This document shows, piece by piece, positions 25,906 through 36,755 of a DNA stretch of 64,000 nt. Where the stretch lies: NCBI GenBank assembly GCA_963855995.1, contig OY979728.1:1-64000 (forward strand), written 5' to 3'. Within the stretch, counting starts at the first letter, position 1. The number at the start of each line of letters is the position of its first letter. The position numbers and the translations under genes are program-made. The DNA is from Muricea muricata. Taxonomy: Eukaryota; Cnidaria; Anthozoa; Malacalcyonacea; Plexauridae. The notes beneath the pieces are model-generated. The model did not search any database. It had not been told where the DNA came from and worked only from the letters and a program-made list of their open reading frames with translations.

Positions 25906-26259
25906 TTAGTACACCAGTGGTATAAACTGCCCAACAATGAGGGGCCATCTGAGGGGTCTGCATATTGTTCCAAGTGTGCCAAATGTTTTAACAACCGTGA
26001 AACATTTCTGTTGCATAACTGTTCAAAATCGAGCAAGAACTGCACATGCGGGTACTGTGATTGTGTGTGTACCATCTGAACAGAGCTGGGCAAGCATATG
26101 GAGGATCACATGAATGAGAGGCCCTTCAAGTGCTGCTACTGTCCTCGTAGTTTTAATAATTCTGGTGCACTCAACATACATGTCTGTATCCATGGCCAGA
26201 GCGTGACACCTAAGATCTTATTCGCTCAACCTTGTGATAAAGTGAATGACCACTACTGA
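25906..26259 (+). pseudogene. C2H2 zinc-finger protein remnant with in-frame stop
   Basis: In one frame, AYCSKCAKCFNNRETFLLHN forms a C-x2-C-x12-H finger start. TGA at 26077-26079 interrupts the frame. The same frame continues with HMNERPFKCCYCPRSFNNSG and ALNIHVCIH, a canonical C-x2-C-x12-H-x3-H finger joined by a linker of the TGEKPF type. It ends at TGA 26257-26259. C2H2 fingers usually bind DNA; with one and a half fingers and a stop, function is unlikely. No introns are visible within it, so it may be one exon of a larger decayed gene. It directly follows the LCMT fragment on the same strand but is unrelated to it. Confidence 0.75.
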
Positions 26260-27051
26260 TCACGTGATATATCTGGACTGAATCCAACATACCATTTTCT
26301 AAACGGGTTAAAAACTAACTTTCTCTAAGTCCATTATAATATTGCTTTCCGTAATTTCTGTTATAGATAAGCAAAATTTTTTCTCCGCTACGAAATGTTT
26401 TATAGTAAATGCTATAGCTTCATAATTGGTTCATTTCACAGCACTATAACACTGTTCTCTGTATTCCAAAAAAAAGTTTCTTTAAAGTTTGCCTAAATGT
26501 AGAAATCATTTTCCCTGTTCAAATCAAATTATATATAATTTAATTTGCATAAACTGTGGAGTTATCCTTATCCATGACAACATTATCTCTGGATATATTA
26601 TTGGTAGGAGAAAAAACTTTTCTATTTATGAAGACAACCAGTAGAGCTATGCAATGAACTGATTAGCTTTGCATGTACAATATAAAAGATTCTATGGCAA
26701 TTTTCCATGGAGCAAAGTACCTATTGTGCAATGTAGCATCATGATTTAGATTATTGAGTCACCTTAAACTTTAAAGTCTGAATACCAGTAGTACTGTTCC
26801 AATCACTTCTATTCCTTAAATGCAAAACACAGTGTTCGATTATAATGCAGGCAATGACATACGTACATGTTTTCTACTTTCTATGTACATCTTTAATGGG
26901 GTTTATGCAGTGGGTTAATCTAGTATATACTGTAGGTAATAAGGGAGGGGGGGGGTAATTTGTATGGAAAATTAAAGTTAAAACTTACAAACTTCATGTG
27001 TGCTTGTCTTTGATTATAATTCTATGATGAAAAACAGTAATAAATAATCTA
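26260..27051. other. Intergenic, no gene seen
   Basis: AT-rich sequence with a short G run at 26945-26955. No conserved exon, inverted repeat or tandem repeat was recognised. Confidence 0.45.
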
Positions 27052-28165
27052 TTAGTCTTTATGAGAATGTACGAGTTGTCCCTTCTTAATCACATGTTTT
27101 ATCACATGATCATGTCCACCAAACTGGTAAATTAAATGTTTCCATCTAGAAAACATAAAAAAATATTGATTAAAGAAGGCATGTTTCAAACATTGCCCTT
27201 ACTTTGACATATTTTACCTCGGGCAGTCCAGAATCAGCATATCAGCAAATTTGCCAATCTCCAATGATCCATGAGAATGAGATCTCTTTATTGACGCAGC
27301 AGCGTTGATTGTACTGGCCACAAGTGCTTCATTCATGGTCATACTAAATGTCACACACGCCAGATGCATTACCAGTGGCATTAATAGAACTAGTGGAAGT
27401 TATTATAAATGTTTACAATATTGATTCAAGCACATGCGGTAATTTCATTGCTGATGGGATGAATTAATGGTGCAGTGTGAAGGGGGGTTCACTCAAGGGC
27501 AATGCTTGGTGGCATGCAGCTTTATGCCTTATGGAAGTGAGCAAAAGCCTTTCAATGGTACATATGTGCTACCAAACACAAGGTCAATACCAATGATAGA
27601 TACTTAACTTGATCCAATAATGGTGTTTCTATTTGAAGTTAAGCACCAAGCATTATAATACCATCATGTGGCTGAAACCCAGCCATATGGTCATCAGTGG
27701 CAAATGGGCACACCTTTTCACCATACAGCACAGTTTTGGTCTAATTTAATGACTGAGATAACGCTGCCATCGTGAAATAGCATTACTATCTATCGTAACA
27801 GTTGTGTTTCTCATGGTTAGAAATTTGGGGTTGGAGTAGACTTACCTTCATTGCAAATTCATATACTCTATCCCCTGCAAAAACAGGGTGAGTGTGAGCA
27901 TCAACCAAACCTGAAAAATCCAGAGAATAATGCAACCTTTAAGAATAATACAAATTGCTTTGCCAGAAATGATGTACAGTTATTTTGCTATAATTGTTAT
28001 CAGTTTCAAGTACTATCGGAGTACCATAATCTTTACTCTAGCCCTGTTCTATATGACGTATCCTTACCTGGCATAACACAACAGTCCGTTGCTTCTAAGA
28101 TCGTTGCGAATTCTTTCTCTTCAAATTTCTGAGAAACGGCTATAGAATCTTCAGCAATTATGCAA
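27052..28165 (-). pseudogene. Imidazolonepropionase (AMDHD1-like), central part missing
   Basis: Imidazolonepropionase hydrolyses imidazolonepropionate in histidine breakdown; it is a metal-dependent amidohydrolase. Four exons are readable on the minus strand. About 28165-28068 has IAVSQKFEEKEFATILEATD followed by CCVMPG. Exon 27910-27846 has LVDAHTHPVFAGDRVYEFAMK, including the metal-binding HxH. Exon 27389-27218 has MPLVMHLACVTFSMTMNEAL and SHSHGSLEIGKFADMLILD. Exon 27145-27052 has WKHLIYQFGGHDHVIKHVIK and a stop (TAA). Donor and acceptor dinucleotides and phases fit. The ~200 residues normally between FAMK and MPLVMH, with the other metal and substrate residues, are not found in the 456 bp between those exons, which are too short to hold them. 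The first exon is also out of frame with the upstream segment MNNVRILTGPVSMVV (break near 28160). I read it as a non-functional copy with an internal deletion. Confidence 0.8.
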
Positions 28166-28334
28166 TGTTCTCCTCAGAGTTCACTACCATGCTAACTGGC
28201 CCAGTCAATATGCGCACATTATTCATGGCAGTTCCTTTAAGCACTTTCTCGCATGGCAGTTCCTATAATGCACCTCGTCTTCACTAAAAAGAAAAGCAAG
28301 TCAACTATTGCAAGGTAGTTTTTGTGAGGCTAAC

Positions 28335-28601
28335 ATGGATGAAGAGTGCAAAAAGATCGCCAGAAAGTGTTTCGAAGATCGTTCAAAAAGATCGTTCAGA
28401 AGTGTTTCGCGTGAGGTTGCAACGAGTGCAGAATGTAAAACCAAGACAGACGTTAAAGAAAATTTTAATAAAGTAAAGTCTGGCTGTGATCAGCTAATTG
28501 TTATTCAGACAGATTCCACCAAGATAGTTGTTTCGTACAAATCTGATTTTAAAGTTTACCGTCTATGGAATATGACTGCTATTTTGTATTTACCAACGTA
28601 G
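28335..28601 (+). CDS. Possible small protein, 88 aa, unrecognised
   Basis: An open frame starts ATGGATGAAGAGTGC (MDEECKKIARKCFEDRSKR) and stops at TAG 28599-28601, with AATAAA at about 28607 just after the stop. It is basic and hydrophilic for the first 50 residues, then more hydrophobic (LIVIQ, IVVSY). A short internal duplication (AGATCGTTCA) sits near 28377-28400. I recognise no domain. It lies in the gap between the imidazolonepropionase copy (minus) and the MCM2 copy (plus), so it could be an exon of a decayed gene or chance. The poly(A) signal is the main support. Confidence 0.25.
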   Translation: MDEECKKIARKCFEDRSKRSFRSVSREVATSAECKTKTDVKENFNKVKSGCDQLIVIQTDSTKIVVSYKSDFKVYRLWNMTAILYLPT

Positions 28602-29234
28602 CGTGTATAATAAATCCAATTAGTTATTAGCTATTAAAGATTTGTAGTGCTTATTGTATTGTGTGAAACTGTGTTTTTGTGGCGCTTATTTTCACTCTTC
28701 AATATATAAGATAAAACGCCTTTACGGAGCTGGCTGCAATAATTTTCATATTGCAGTGTGGCATTTAGCGCGTATATTATTTACCCCTGGTAATTTCCCT
28801 ACAATCAAAAAAGACCGCTCCCGTTTTTCCTAAGAATCTAACCCTATTAATGATTCTGTCATATAATGCAGAGTGAGAACAATAGGTTATTATGAGCGTC
28901 AGTAATTATATTCTAATTGATCTGCGCGTGTGCATTGCGTGTTTATAATCGGACACCTTGTTTTTCCGTTTTAGGATTTTGAAAACTCAGATTTTCGGAC
29001 GTGATCTATGATATTCCGTGATTCTAGGGCGAGTTCTAGTCAATTTAGTGGCTGCTGAATGGATCCAGTTCGGGATCCAAGTAATCGAGCAAGTGAGTTG
29101 ATTTAATTTGGAGGCCAGTGGAAAAGCCCGAGAAGTTTTGATCACGTGAACAGCTCGCAGCGGCATGTGCACGGGAAGTGAGCAAGGGACGATTGGCAAT
29201 ATTTCTACGCGAGGAAAAACGCAAAATAATGGCT

Positions 29235-31162
29235 GTAAGTTTGGTATTTTATTATATTTGAAGTAAATAAACATGTTGGAAGTAGCTATGGTTGTTTAGT
29301 GATGAATTTTGAAGAGTTTTGCCTTTCACAATACGATATTTCACTGCCGCTTTTGACATGTTGTAGGTCAATTGTATTCCATGTGTTGTATTCTTCAATA
29401 TTATATCAAGAGTACTTGTTGTTATTTGTCAGCAAATTATATGCCTCATTTAACTTTGTTTTTGGTTCAAAATGACGGTCAAGTTCATCAAAACATTAGA
29501 CAATTGTAAAGTTGTGTAGCCAATGTTTGACATATGGCTTGTGTATTTAAATCCCTCAAAATACTATAATTATGAATTCCTTAAAGAAAGCAATAACTAT
29601 TCTCCGCATTCAGCTGTGACTGAAAATATTTATTGTGAGCTTTTAGTTATTAGACCATCAAGCCTTTAACAGGTATGGGCTCAATACCTGTTGAATGCTG
29701 AAAATCATGATAAATACACAATTTCAGTTACAGAATGCATCACAATTATGAGTACTTATTTTTTCACAGCATTCTTGCAGGTTGTTAGTTTTACCTCCTT
29801 GTTAAAAAATGTCGACAAGTTGTAACAAACTTGTTGATTTCTTCAAAACGAGCTTGTTGCAACTTGCCATCTGCAGACTTCTTCCAACTTGTTGAAACAA
29901 CTTGCAGCAAGCCTGTGGATAACAAGTTTTGACAATCAACTTGCAACAAGTCTGTTGTCAGTAAGCTGTTGCAAGCCGTGCCACTACAGATAACTTAATG
30001 TAGATCAAGTCTGTTCAATAATATCAAGATGTTGTCACGTGCTGCAAAATTTCTTGCAACTTGCATTGAAAATTCTCCTCTTAAGAGATGTTGAATTGGC
30101 AAATATGTACCTACAGTAATTACGTTTTGCTGATGTCTTCTTTACATATCAGGCAATTTTTCCTGATTAACATCTTGTATGTCCTAGAAATATTACAGTG
30201 TGCGATGGTGATTATGCATCCATTAATTGTCACCTTGGACTCAATCTTTACCTGTATGTGTATTGCAGTTTCAGTGCTTTACCGTCATGGCCACAGGCCC
30301 CTGTTTCAAAATTTGTGAACCCCCCCCTGCCCTACTACAAACTAGAAATGGTGAAATTTCATTTCCCTGGACTTTTGGAGGGGAAGATGTCACAGAATTA
30401 TGTCAAAATTGTTTTGATATTCATTAGTCAGTAAAGTGAGAAATTGAACTTACCAAAATACATCTCCTGTTGCCAAAATCATTGTTTGTTTGTCGTTCTC
30501 CCATTTTTTGGCACTTGTGTTTGCTTGAAGAATGTGAGGCACTATACGTCAGCAATGTCAGCTTTTGTCTTGAAAAATGACAATACCAGGGCCCTCCCTT
30601 AAGGCTTTTGTGGCTGGAGATCACCCAGTGTGCCCCGTCCAAGCGCATATTAGTGATGCCACTGTGCAGTTTCCAGCTTCAAACATATTGAGAGGATTTT
30701 TAATATTGCCCTAATGACTACTTCCATCCCCTTCTCGTAGTTAATTGAGTAAAACTTATTAGAATAACTATGTAACTCATTATCTATGTTGGTCAACGTT
30801 TATGCAAAATATGGTTTTTCATCGTCACATGTGTAGTGTGTTTTTACCAAATCTACCAATAGCAATTCTTGAATTACCCTATTGTTCAAGTTGCAGGTGG
30901 CTAACTTTTCTAAAACATTGTTATTGGTTCGTTAGGTCTAATTACAATATGCATGTGATGATGAAGGACCTTATTTCTGCATAAATCAGAACAAAAACAT
31001 GGATAATGACTTGTATTGTAGTTGTAATGAGTTTCCAAACCTTATAGCTCTATTAACTATGCCCTTCTTGACTGCTTATTCTCATCTGTATAAATATGTC
31101 AGCCATCTTTTTTTTGTGTTGGTAGATTTTCCTTGTGTTATAATGTTGCCTTTTCATTTAAG
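29235..31162 (+). other. Intron 1 of the MCM2 copy, with AACTTGTTG repeats
   Basis: The intron is bounded by GTAAGT and TTTTCATTTAAG. At 29,808-29,990 it holds a cluster of AACTTGTTG / CAACAAG motifs in both orientations (for example CTTGTTGCAACTTG and AACTTGTTGAAACAACTTGC), likely a fold-back or tandem relic. Short open stretches at 30088-30434 and 30802-31244 have no recognisable domain. Confidence 0.55.
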
Positions 31163-32009
31163 GAGGATTCGTCAAGCACTATCGCAACCAGTCCAAGCCG
31201 AGACCCCCAAGATGATGTACGTTATGATCGAACAGATGCGTTGACGACCAGTCCTGCTCGGCATTTGGCTCCACTTGAGGATTAGTCAGATGCTATTTTG
31301 GGAAATGATTAAAGTGGTGTGGAAGACGAGGCCGACGATGGAATTGATTTGATGGGAGACAATATGGAAGAGTATGTTTATTTGTCAAGTTCATTTTACA
31401 AATTGTTTATGAACTTAAAAAACAATTTTTTTTTCTCTTTCTAGTGACTATCGTGATATCCCTTGACTTGATGTGTGACCTAACAGCACTTGATGATGAA
31501 GAATATGATCAGATGGACATTGGGGCTCGACAAGAAGCTGAGAAAGTGATGGGAAGGAGAGACAGACAGGAGGCTTTAACATCTGGAAGACTGAGACGAG
31601 GACTTCGTTATGGTACTATACAGTTTGTTCATTTATTTTTTGGCAAAATGGCAGACAGCCACACCACATTAAGCCAGTATTGCGTAGCCGACCTGACAAT
31701 TTTCCCTGTGGGAGAAAAGTGCTGACTTTTGACAGAGCATTGACTTGAAATACTTTTTCGTATGGGTTCAAATTGCATTTAGAAGCTCCTTTAGAAGCAC
31801 ATTTATAGGTTGTGCTTGTTGGGATTTGATGTGATCTATTTCTGTTCAGTATAAATTTCCAGGTGACTATTGATTTTCCTGCATTCTGATTGGTCAAGAT
31901 TTGCTTTCTCGGAAGTGATAGTCACTGACCAGTGACTATTGCTTTTTGCTTTTGTATACAGTTATGAATTTGAAGTTAATTTTTCTAAAGGGAAATTTAT
32001 ACTAAAACA

Positions 32010-32071
32010 ATTAGTTGCCTCAGGCGAGGTGAATATAGGCTTGTAATTACCTCGCCTTGGACGACTAATCG
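32010..32071. repeat. Small fold-back in MCM2 intron
   Basis: TTAGT..GCGAGGT and ACCTCGC..ACTAA pair around an 18-20 base loop. It is probably the core of a short MITE-like relic; no target duplication was identified. Confidence 0.4.
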
Positions 32072-32629
32072 CTAAATAGTCATACATCAAAAGGCATGTG
32101 ATATCACCAGTCCATTTTCTTGTGTTCTAAACTTAAACAAGTTAGAAACTATTTATATATTTTTCCTCAGATGAAACTGATGAAGATGACATGCCCAGGG
32201 TGACATTGACCTAGGCAATGACATGGTAGAAAGTGTAGAGAATTGTAGGATATGAAGGGACACACCATACAAGAGTGGGTGTGTCTGCAGGCGCCGAGAA
32301 ATGAAATCAAAAACAGATTCAAACTATTTGTAAAGACATTTGTGGATCATCATGGCAAGAGTGTGTACAGAGACACAATCAAATTGATGTGTGAAGGTAT
32401 GGCTGTTGATACCGGGATACAAGTTACGATACGGTACACTTGTTAATCAGAAATTGTGCCTGGCTCACGAGGAATGAGAACTATAATAACCTTTGAAATG
32501 CTAGCCCAGTGCTTAACCCGCTGAGAGATAGGTGGTGAGGTCGGTTCTGTATATGATACTTTGCAATTCAGTGTAGTCCCTTAATGTCAATATGATCGTC
32601 ATTGTAAATTTTGAACATTATCTTGAATG

Positions 32630-33117
32630 TAAAGGCCGCATGAATTAAGTACGTACACAAAAATTCCCTTTTTGCACGCACACACGATTAAGTTTCCTTG
32701 CTGAAAAGCTGGTACGACTAGCTTTAAACCAGGCTCCTTGTCAAGGAAAAATTGTCATTTTTTCGCGTTCACACGAGAAAATACATTGACAAGTTTCTTG
32801 ACGAGTTCTCTTACGCGTCTGCACGACAAACAATTTTTCCTTGACAGGCTTTATTTGTTCCTGTGTACGCGTAATTTGACAATATTTTTCCTTGACAACT
32901 TTTACGAGGCCGCATGATTTAAGTACGTAAACAAACAATTTCCTTGTCGAGTGTTCCTTGTTGCACGTACACACGAGCAAGTTTCCTTGGTGAAAAGCTG
33001 GTACGACTAGCTTTTAAACCAGGCTCCTTGTCAAGGAAAAGTTGTCAGTTTTTTCACGTACACACGAGCAAATAAAACTTGTCAAGGACAACTTGCTTGT
33101 CCGTACGGGGCTTTAGG
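32630..33117. mobile_element. MITE-like element with internal tandem duplication
   Basis: Two ~275-bp halves repeat each other. GGCCGCATGAATTAAGTACG (about 32634) matches GGCCGCATGATTTAAGTACG (about 32908), and both halves continue through GAAAAGCTGGTACGACTAGC and CCAGGCTCCTTGTCAAGG. The motif TCCTTGTCAAGGA is itself palindromic. The outer ends TAAAGGCC and GGGGCTTTA are weakly inverted. It sits in the intron between MCM2 exons 4 and 5. Superfamily is not determined. Confidence 0.6.
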
Positions 33118-33524
33118 GATTATAGCTAATGCTTAGAATCATCAAACGTATTTTATATATGGCCTTAGAGTTCTCTATGAAATTTGTACGAAATTTTAAA
33201 GGCCCACATCTTTTTTCTTCCAGGAAACCTTCAGACTCTCGTAACTGACTACAATGTTCTCGCGTGTGAACAACCTCTGCAAGTTTTGGGCTATTTCTTA
33301 CCCGAAGCACCAGCAGAAATGTTGAAGATTTTTGACGAGGCTGCGAAGGAGGTTGTGTTGTCAATGTACGAAAGATATGATCAGACTACAAACGACATTT
33401 ATGTCAGAATTGCCGAGTTGCCCTTAATGGAAGAAATCCGTACACTCAGGTAAGTTGCACTGGATAACTGATAAACATTTTGCGCCATGTAGTTAACAGC
33501 TAGTTTCGTTTCTCCTCTGTTTAA

Positions 33525-34189
33525 GACCCCGTTCACACGATGCCGGTATGTGACTCTGCTGGTAAAAATCATTAGGTTTTCAACTGTTCACACGATACCG
33601 GTAGAGTGATATCGCGTTTTGGTGTTGCGTTCACACGAAACCGGATCAATGTCGGATTTGAGTCGTTGAATTGTCGGAAATTCTCTCGCCATTGTTCTTC
33701 CACAACAAGGTTATTTCTAAAACTCTGCCACCAAGAAGAAGTTCGTCCTGGCATCGACCAGAATCGGCGTTGTCTTCTCTTTTTTTCCTTTTCGTTTTTT
33801 TTTTGTATCCAGTAATAAAACTGTGAGAATACGACGTCCTTTTCAATTTCTACCCAACGTTTTTGTAACAAGCTTAAATTTATTGACAATGTGCTGTACA
33901 AACCAGTTAAAATAGACAGAATATAATATCCAACAAAAACTTTTGTTAATTTCATTATTTTGTATTAATCGTAATGAAACACTAACGGTTAGGCGTTCAC
34001 ACGGTAGTCTGACGGTTGAATTTCACTACGGTTTCAAGCTTTTACGGTACGTATACCGTTTTCAAACTCTTACGGTTGGCATTACGGTTTCACACAATTT
34101 CATACCGGCATCGTGTGAACGCAACCCCTAAATGTAAGAATTTCATACCGTTTTCAAACTCTGTCGGCCGGTATCGTGTGAGCGGGGTC
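33525..34189. mobile_element. PIF/Harbinger-type element, 665 bp, TAA target site
   Basis: The left end GACCCCGTTCACACGATGCC and the right end CGTGTGAGCGGGGTC form terminal inverted repeats. TAA flanks both ends (33522-33524 and 34190-34192), the trinucleotide duplication typical of PIF/Harbinger. The subterminal motif TTCACACGA(T/A)ACCGG repeats in both arms. Inside, on the minus strand, lies an open frame with a transposase-like N-terminal stretch. The element is too short to be autonomous and lies 75 bp after the last MCM2 exon. Confidence 0.85.
33572..33955 (-). pseudogene. Harbinger transposase N-terminal fragment
   Basis: Within the inverted-repeat element, a 127-codon minus-strand frame contains RQRRFWSMPGRTSSWWQSF followed by RNNLVVEEQWRENFR. 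This resembles the basic/Trp-rich N-terminal segment found ahead of the DDE domain in cnidarian HARBI1-like transposases. The DDE nuclease domain is absent, and the frame runs into the terminal repeat at its 3' end (its last ~20 residues). It is a deletion derivative. The family call comes from memory of the motif; a protein search would settle it. Confidence 0.5.
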
Positions 34190-34907
34190 TAAAGCTGGAT
34201 AATTGAAGATTGACTTGAATCATGTCCTTCAATGTTTCTTGTTTTCTTTCGTTTTCGTCCACTACAGGATTGTAAATTCTACCATAGTACAAAACGCAGT
34301 TGTAAATGAGATGCTTCTATCGTATCGTGTTACTGATACATGCAGTAATATACTTTATGTCACGTAAATGGGTTTTTTATGCATACTGTACTTTGTGTAG
34401 TGTGTACTTAGCTTCTCACATGCCTGGCTTTTCTGCGATTTTCGGGTACTGCGTCTTCTTTGACTGCAGGCAATGACCGTACAATGAAATTATAGGCAGG
34501 AATTGATCCTAGCCACGTTTGTTGAGACATTTGTACTTGACCACTGGGCTACGTTGGTTATGACGCTTTGGCAAGGTGGTTTAAGTTGTCCAAGCGTTCT
34601 GGCCTATATAGTTCTTTAAAGTGACCAAAGCCAAGAGGATTTTTGGCAAAGCCAGGTGTTGATCGCGGCCTCAGTGACAGATTCTGATTGATACACATAT
34701 GCATTGTCTTTACCACTGGAATATGTTCGCTACCACATTCTTCCAACGTGGTTCAAATTGTGTAACCATTTTTTGTGGCCCATTCTGTTAAAAACTGGTA
34801 AATAATTTAAACCACATTGGACGAGTGTAGCAGCCAACGTGGTCAGGTGGTCAGGCAAAGTGGTGTAAATAAAAAACGCAGCTGAACGATGATTCCCTTC
34901 CTCTGAA

Positions 34908-35875
34908 TTAACCAATAAATAATGAATTAAAACACAGGGGTACGTCAAGAGCATAAAGGACAAACAGACATCCAAAACCAGTTGATGATAACATCATACA
35001 TGATGTTGCAAACGTCAAATGAGTTAACTTCGATCGCTGGCCCTGTCTTGGTTCTTGAAATAATCTAATAATTGACCATATATGTTCAAATTGACATAGA
35101 CCTGCGCCAAATTTTTTGACATTGATTTGACGAGACTCAGGTAATACAAATATTGTATAAAGAAATGCACAAAAATGTAACGATGTTATCAGCCAATATG
35201 GTGCGACATAACCAGCTTTCTCAATCCACCATCCACTTGATAGGTGACTTATCATTCCACTTATGAAAGCAACTGCTTCAAGTATACCAAGTCGCAATGC
35301 ACGCTGATCAGGGAGGGTTACATCAGCTATATATGAAAACACTGACAGTATTATTGTGGGGAAATAACCACACATACCACCAATAAAGCTCGATAGGATG
35401 AGAAAAAATATTGGCAGTTTAAAACATATTATAATCAATATAAGTGTACTCTCCGTAATGCTTCCAAATATCACAATTGCTGTAACAGTTCGACGTCCAA
35501 CGTTATCTGACCATGACCCAAGCATGAGGGTCATGAATAATGTTTGGACAGTTGCAGTAACTATGGTGGCTAGGAGGATAAGTGAGGATTCACTTTGTGT
35601 ATCCTTCATTATCCTCTGAAGTTCAGGATTATCGTGTGCAGTATGGTTGTCACAATTACTATGATGTTCCGTCTTATTAGTTACCAGCCCTTTTGATTCT
35701 CCAACACGGTGGTATATATACTGTTGAATGATAGGCACATGAAGCAATATACCAAAAGCGTAACGAAATATGACGTCAAGGTAGAAGTATTGTCCTTGTC
35801 AATGGAGTACACACTTTCTTTATTAGGTTGTTCCAAATGTTCATAACTTGAGTCCAGGGTTGCGTCTGTTATCAT
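34908..35875 (-). pseudogene. SLC46-type MFS transporter, 5' frameshift, 3' exons missing
   Basis: SLC46 proteins are 12-helix major-facilitator carriers (folate, heme and related solutes). The minus-strand frame 35747-34908 carries HVPIIQQYIYHR, a glycosylation-rich loop, MFS motif A GSWSDNVGRR, SVFSYIADVTLPDQRALRLG, GILEAVAFISGMISHLSSGW, GYVAPYWL and DVPLCFNSLFIG. These match the first seven helices of the family. The likely N-terminal tail (MITDATLDSSYEHLEQPNKE, from 35875) is in another frame; a one-base shift near 35795-35805 is needed to join them. The reading ends at a possible donor (TTATTG|GTTAAT, about 34913), which is where the family continues, but no further exon is recognised below it down to 34200. 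It may be a decayed copy, or a gene with one sequencing error and distant 3' exons. Confidence 0.75.
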
Positions 35876-36755
35876 ATCTCAGAAGTTTACTTGCAGTTGC
35901 TTATTATTGTTTGACGCTAGTAAGAAACAGCATAATTGCATGAATATACGTCCTAATTTCCATTCTTTAATCAACAGTCCCTGAGGTTATCGGTGATTGA
36001 GTTTCACAATTTTTTTTTATTTTTTAGGTCAAAACAAGTGAGCGAGAGTGACATTCAGTGAACTTTCAGGTAATAACTTATTCTAAATTAAGGGTTTATT
36101 CTGGGATTTACAGCAAAATTTGAAAAGTGAGCTTTTTAATGCTTCTCTGTGATATTTTAAGAAGCATTAATCACAATTTCACAACAGCTTGCTTACATGG
36201 TTCATTTTTTTAAAGACATCATTTGCCAATCATATTGTCTCGTTTTTCGTTCAAAACATGAAAAAGTGATAAAATAAAAGCAATAATTTTGAAAAAAGTT
36301 AATAAATTCAAACAATGATACAATTCATTGTTCATGTTTCATCGTTTTAATGCCATTCAGAGACGGTCGCAAATCAAAACTGAGAGGGATAATATTCTTA
36401 ACGTACGCATAGTCTGTACGGTATTCGTGAGTGTAAATGGAAGTCAGATATTCGGCAAGTTACAGATGATTGAAAAATGAAAAGAACAGATGGGTCAGTT
36501 TCGGAAGATCGATTAGCGAAGGACAAATATTCGCGTGCTGCATCATTAATTTTGTTTCAAATCGATTGTTTTTACACTTTGGAAACACATGCGTATATAA
36601 CTATGGATCCCCTCAATTATCGATTCTTCGCAGCCCCTCAAAACACATTTCTTATAAATTATGTTAAAGTATCAGACCAAGTCAAACGAGCACGAGAGTT
36701 TGCAGTCACGCGACATTGGTTAACAGCTCCACTTGATCCTTTCGGCTAGATTATA

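Larger units (their letters stand above)
29229..33449 (+). pseudogene. MCM2 N-terminal region, unprocessed pseudogene
   Basis: MCM2 is a subunit of the MCM2-7 replicative helicase. Five exons are readable: 29229-29234 (Met-Ala, then GTAAGT), 31163-31371, 31445-31612, 32171-32396 and 33224-33449, all with GT/AG ends and matching phases. They give EDSSSTIATSPSRD, RTDALTTSPARHLAPLED, the acidic N-terminal tail, GARQEAEKVMGRRDR, KGHTIQEWVCLQAPRNEI and [37 protein letters not shown], the start of the MCM N-terminal domain. Damage: TAG at 31283, TAA at 31310, TGA at 31464, a 2-bp loss near 31478, and frameshifts near 32200 and 32235. The last exon is clean. The zinc-binding and AAA+ ATPase parts are absent; a Harbinger element begins 75 bp after the last exon. 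It could not encode a helicase subunit. Retained introns exclude a retrocopy. Confidence 0.9.

Noticed and set aside
34270..34370. Possible next MCM2 exon after CACTACAG
   Set aside because: The translation (RIVNSTIVQNAVVNEMLL) does not resemble the MCM2 region that should follow EEIRTLR.
36470..36749. Overlapping 65- and 90-codon frames
   Set aside because: They overlap in two frames, match no catenin exon or other family I know, and run up to the edge of the inverted-repeat element.
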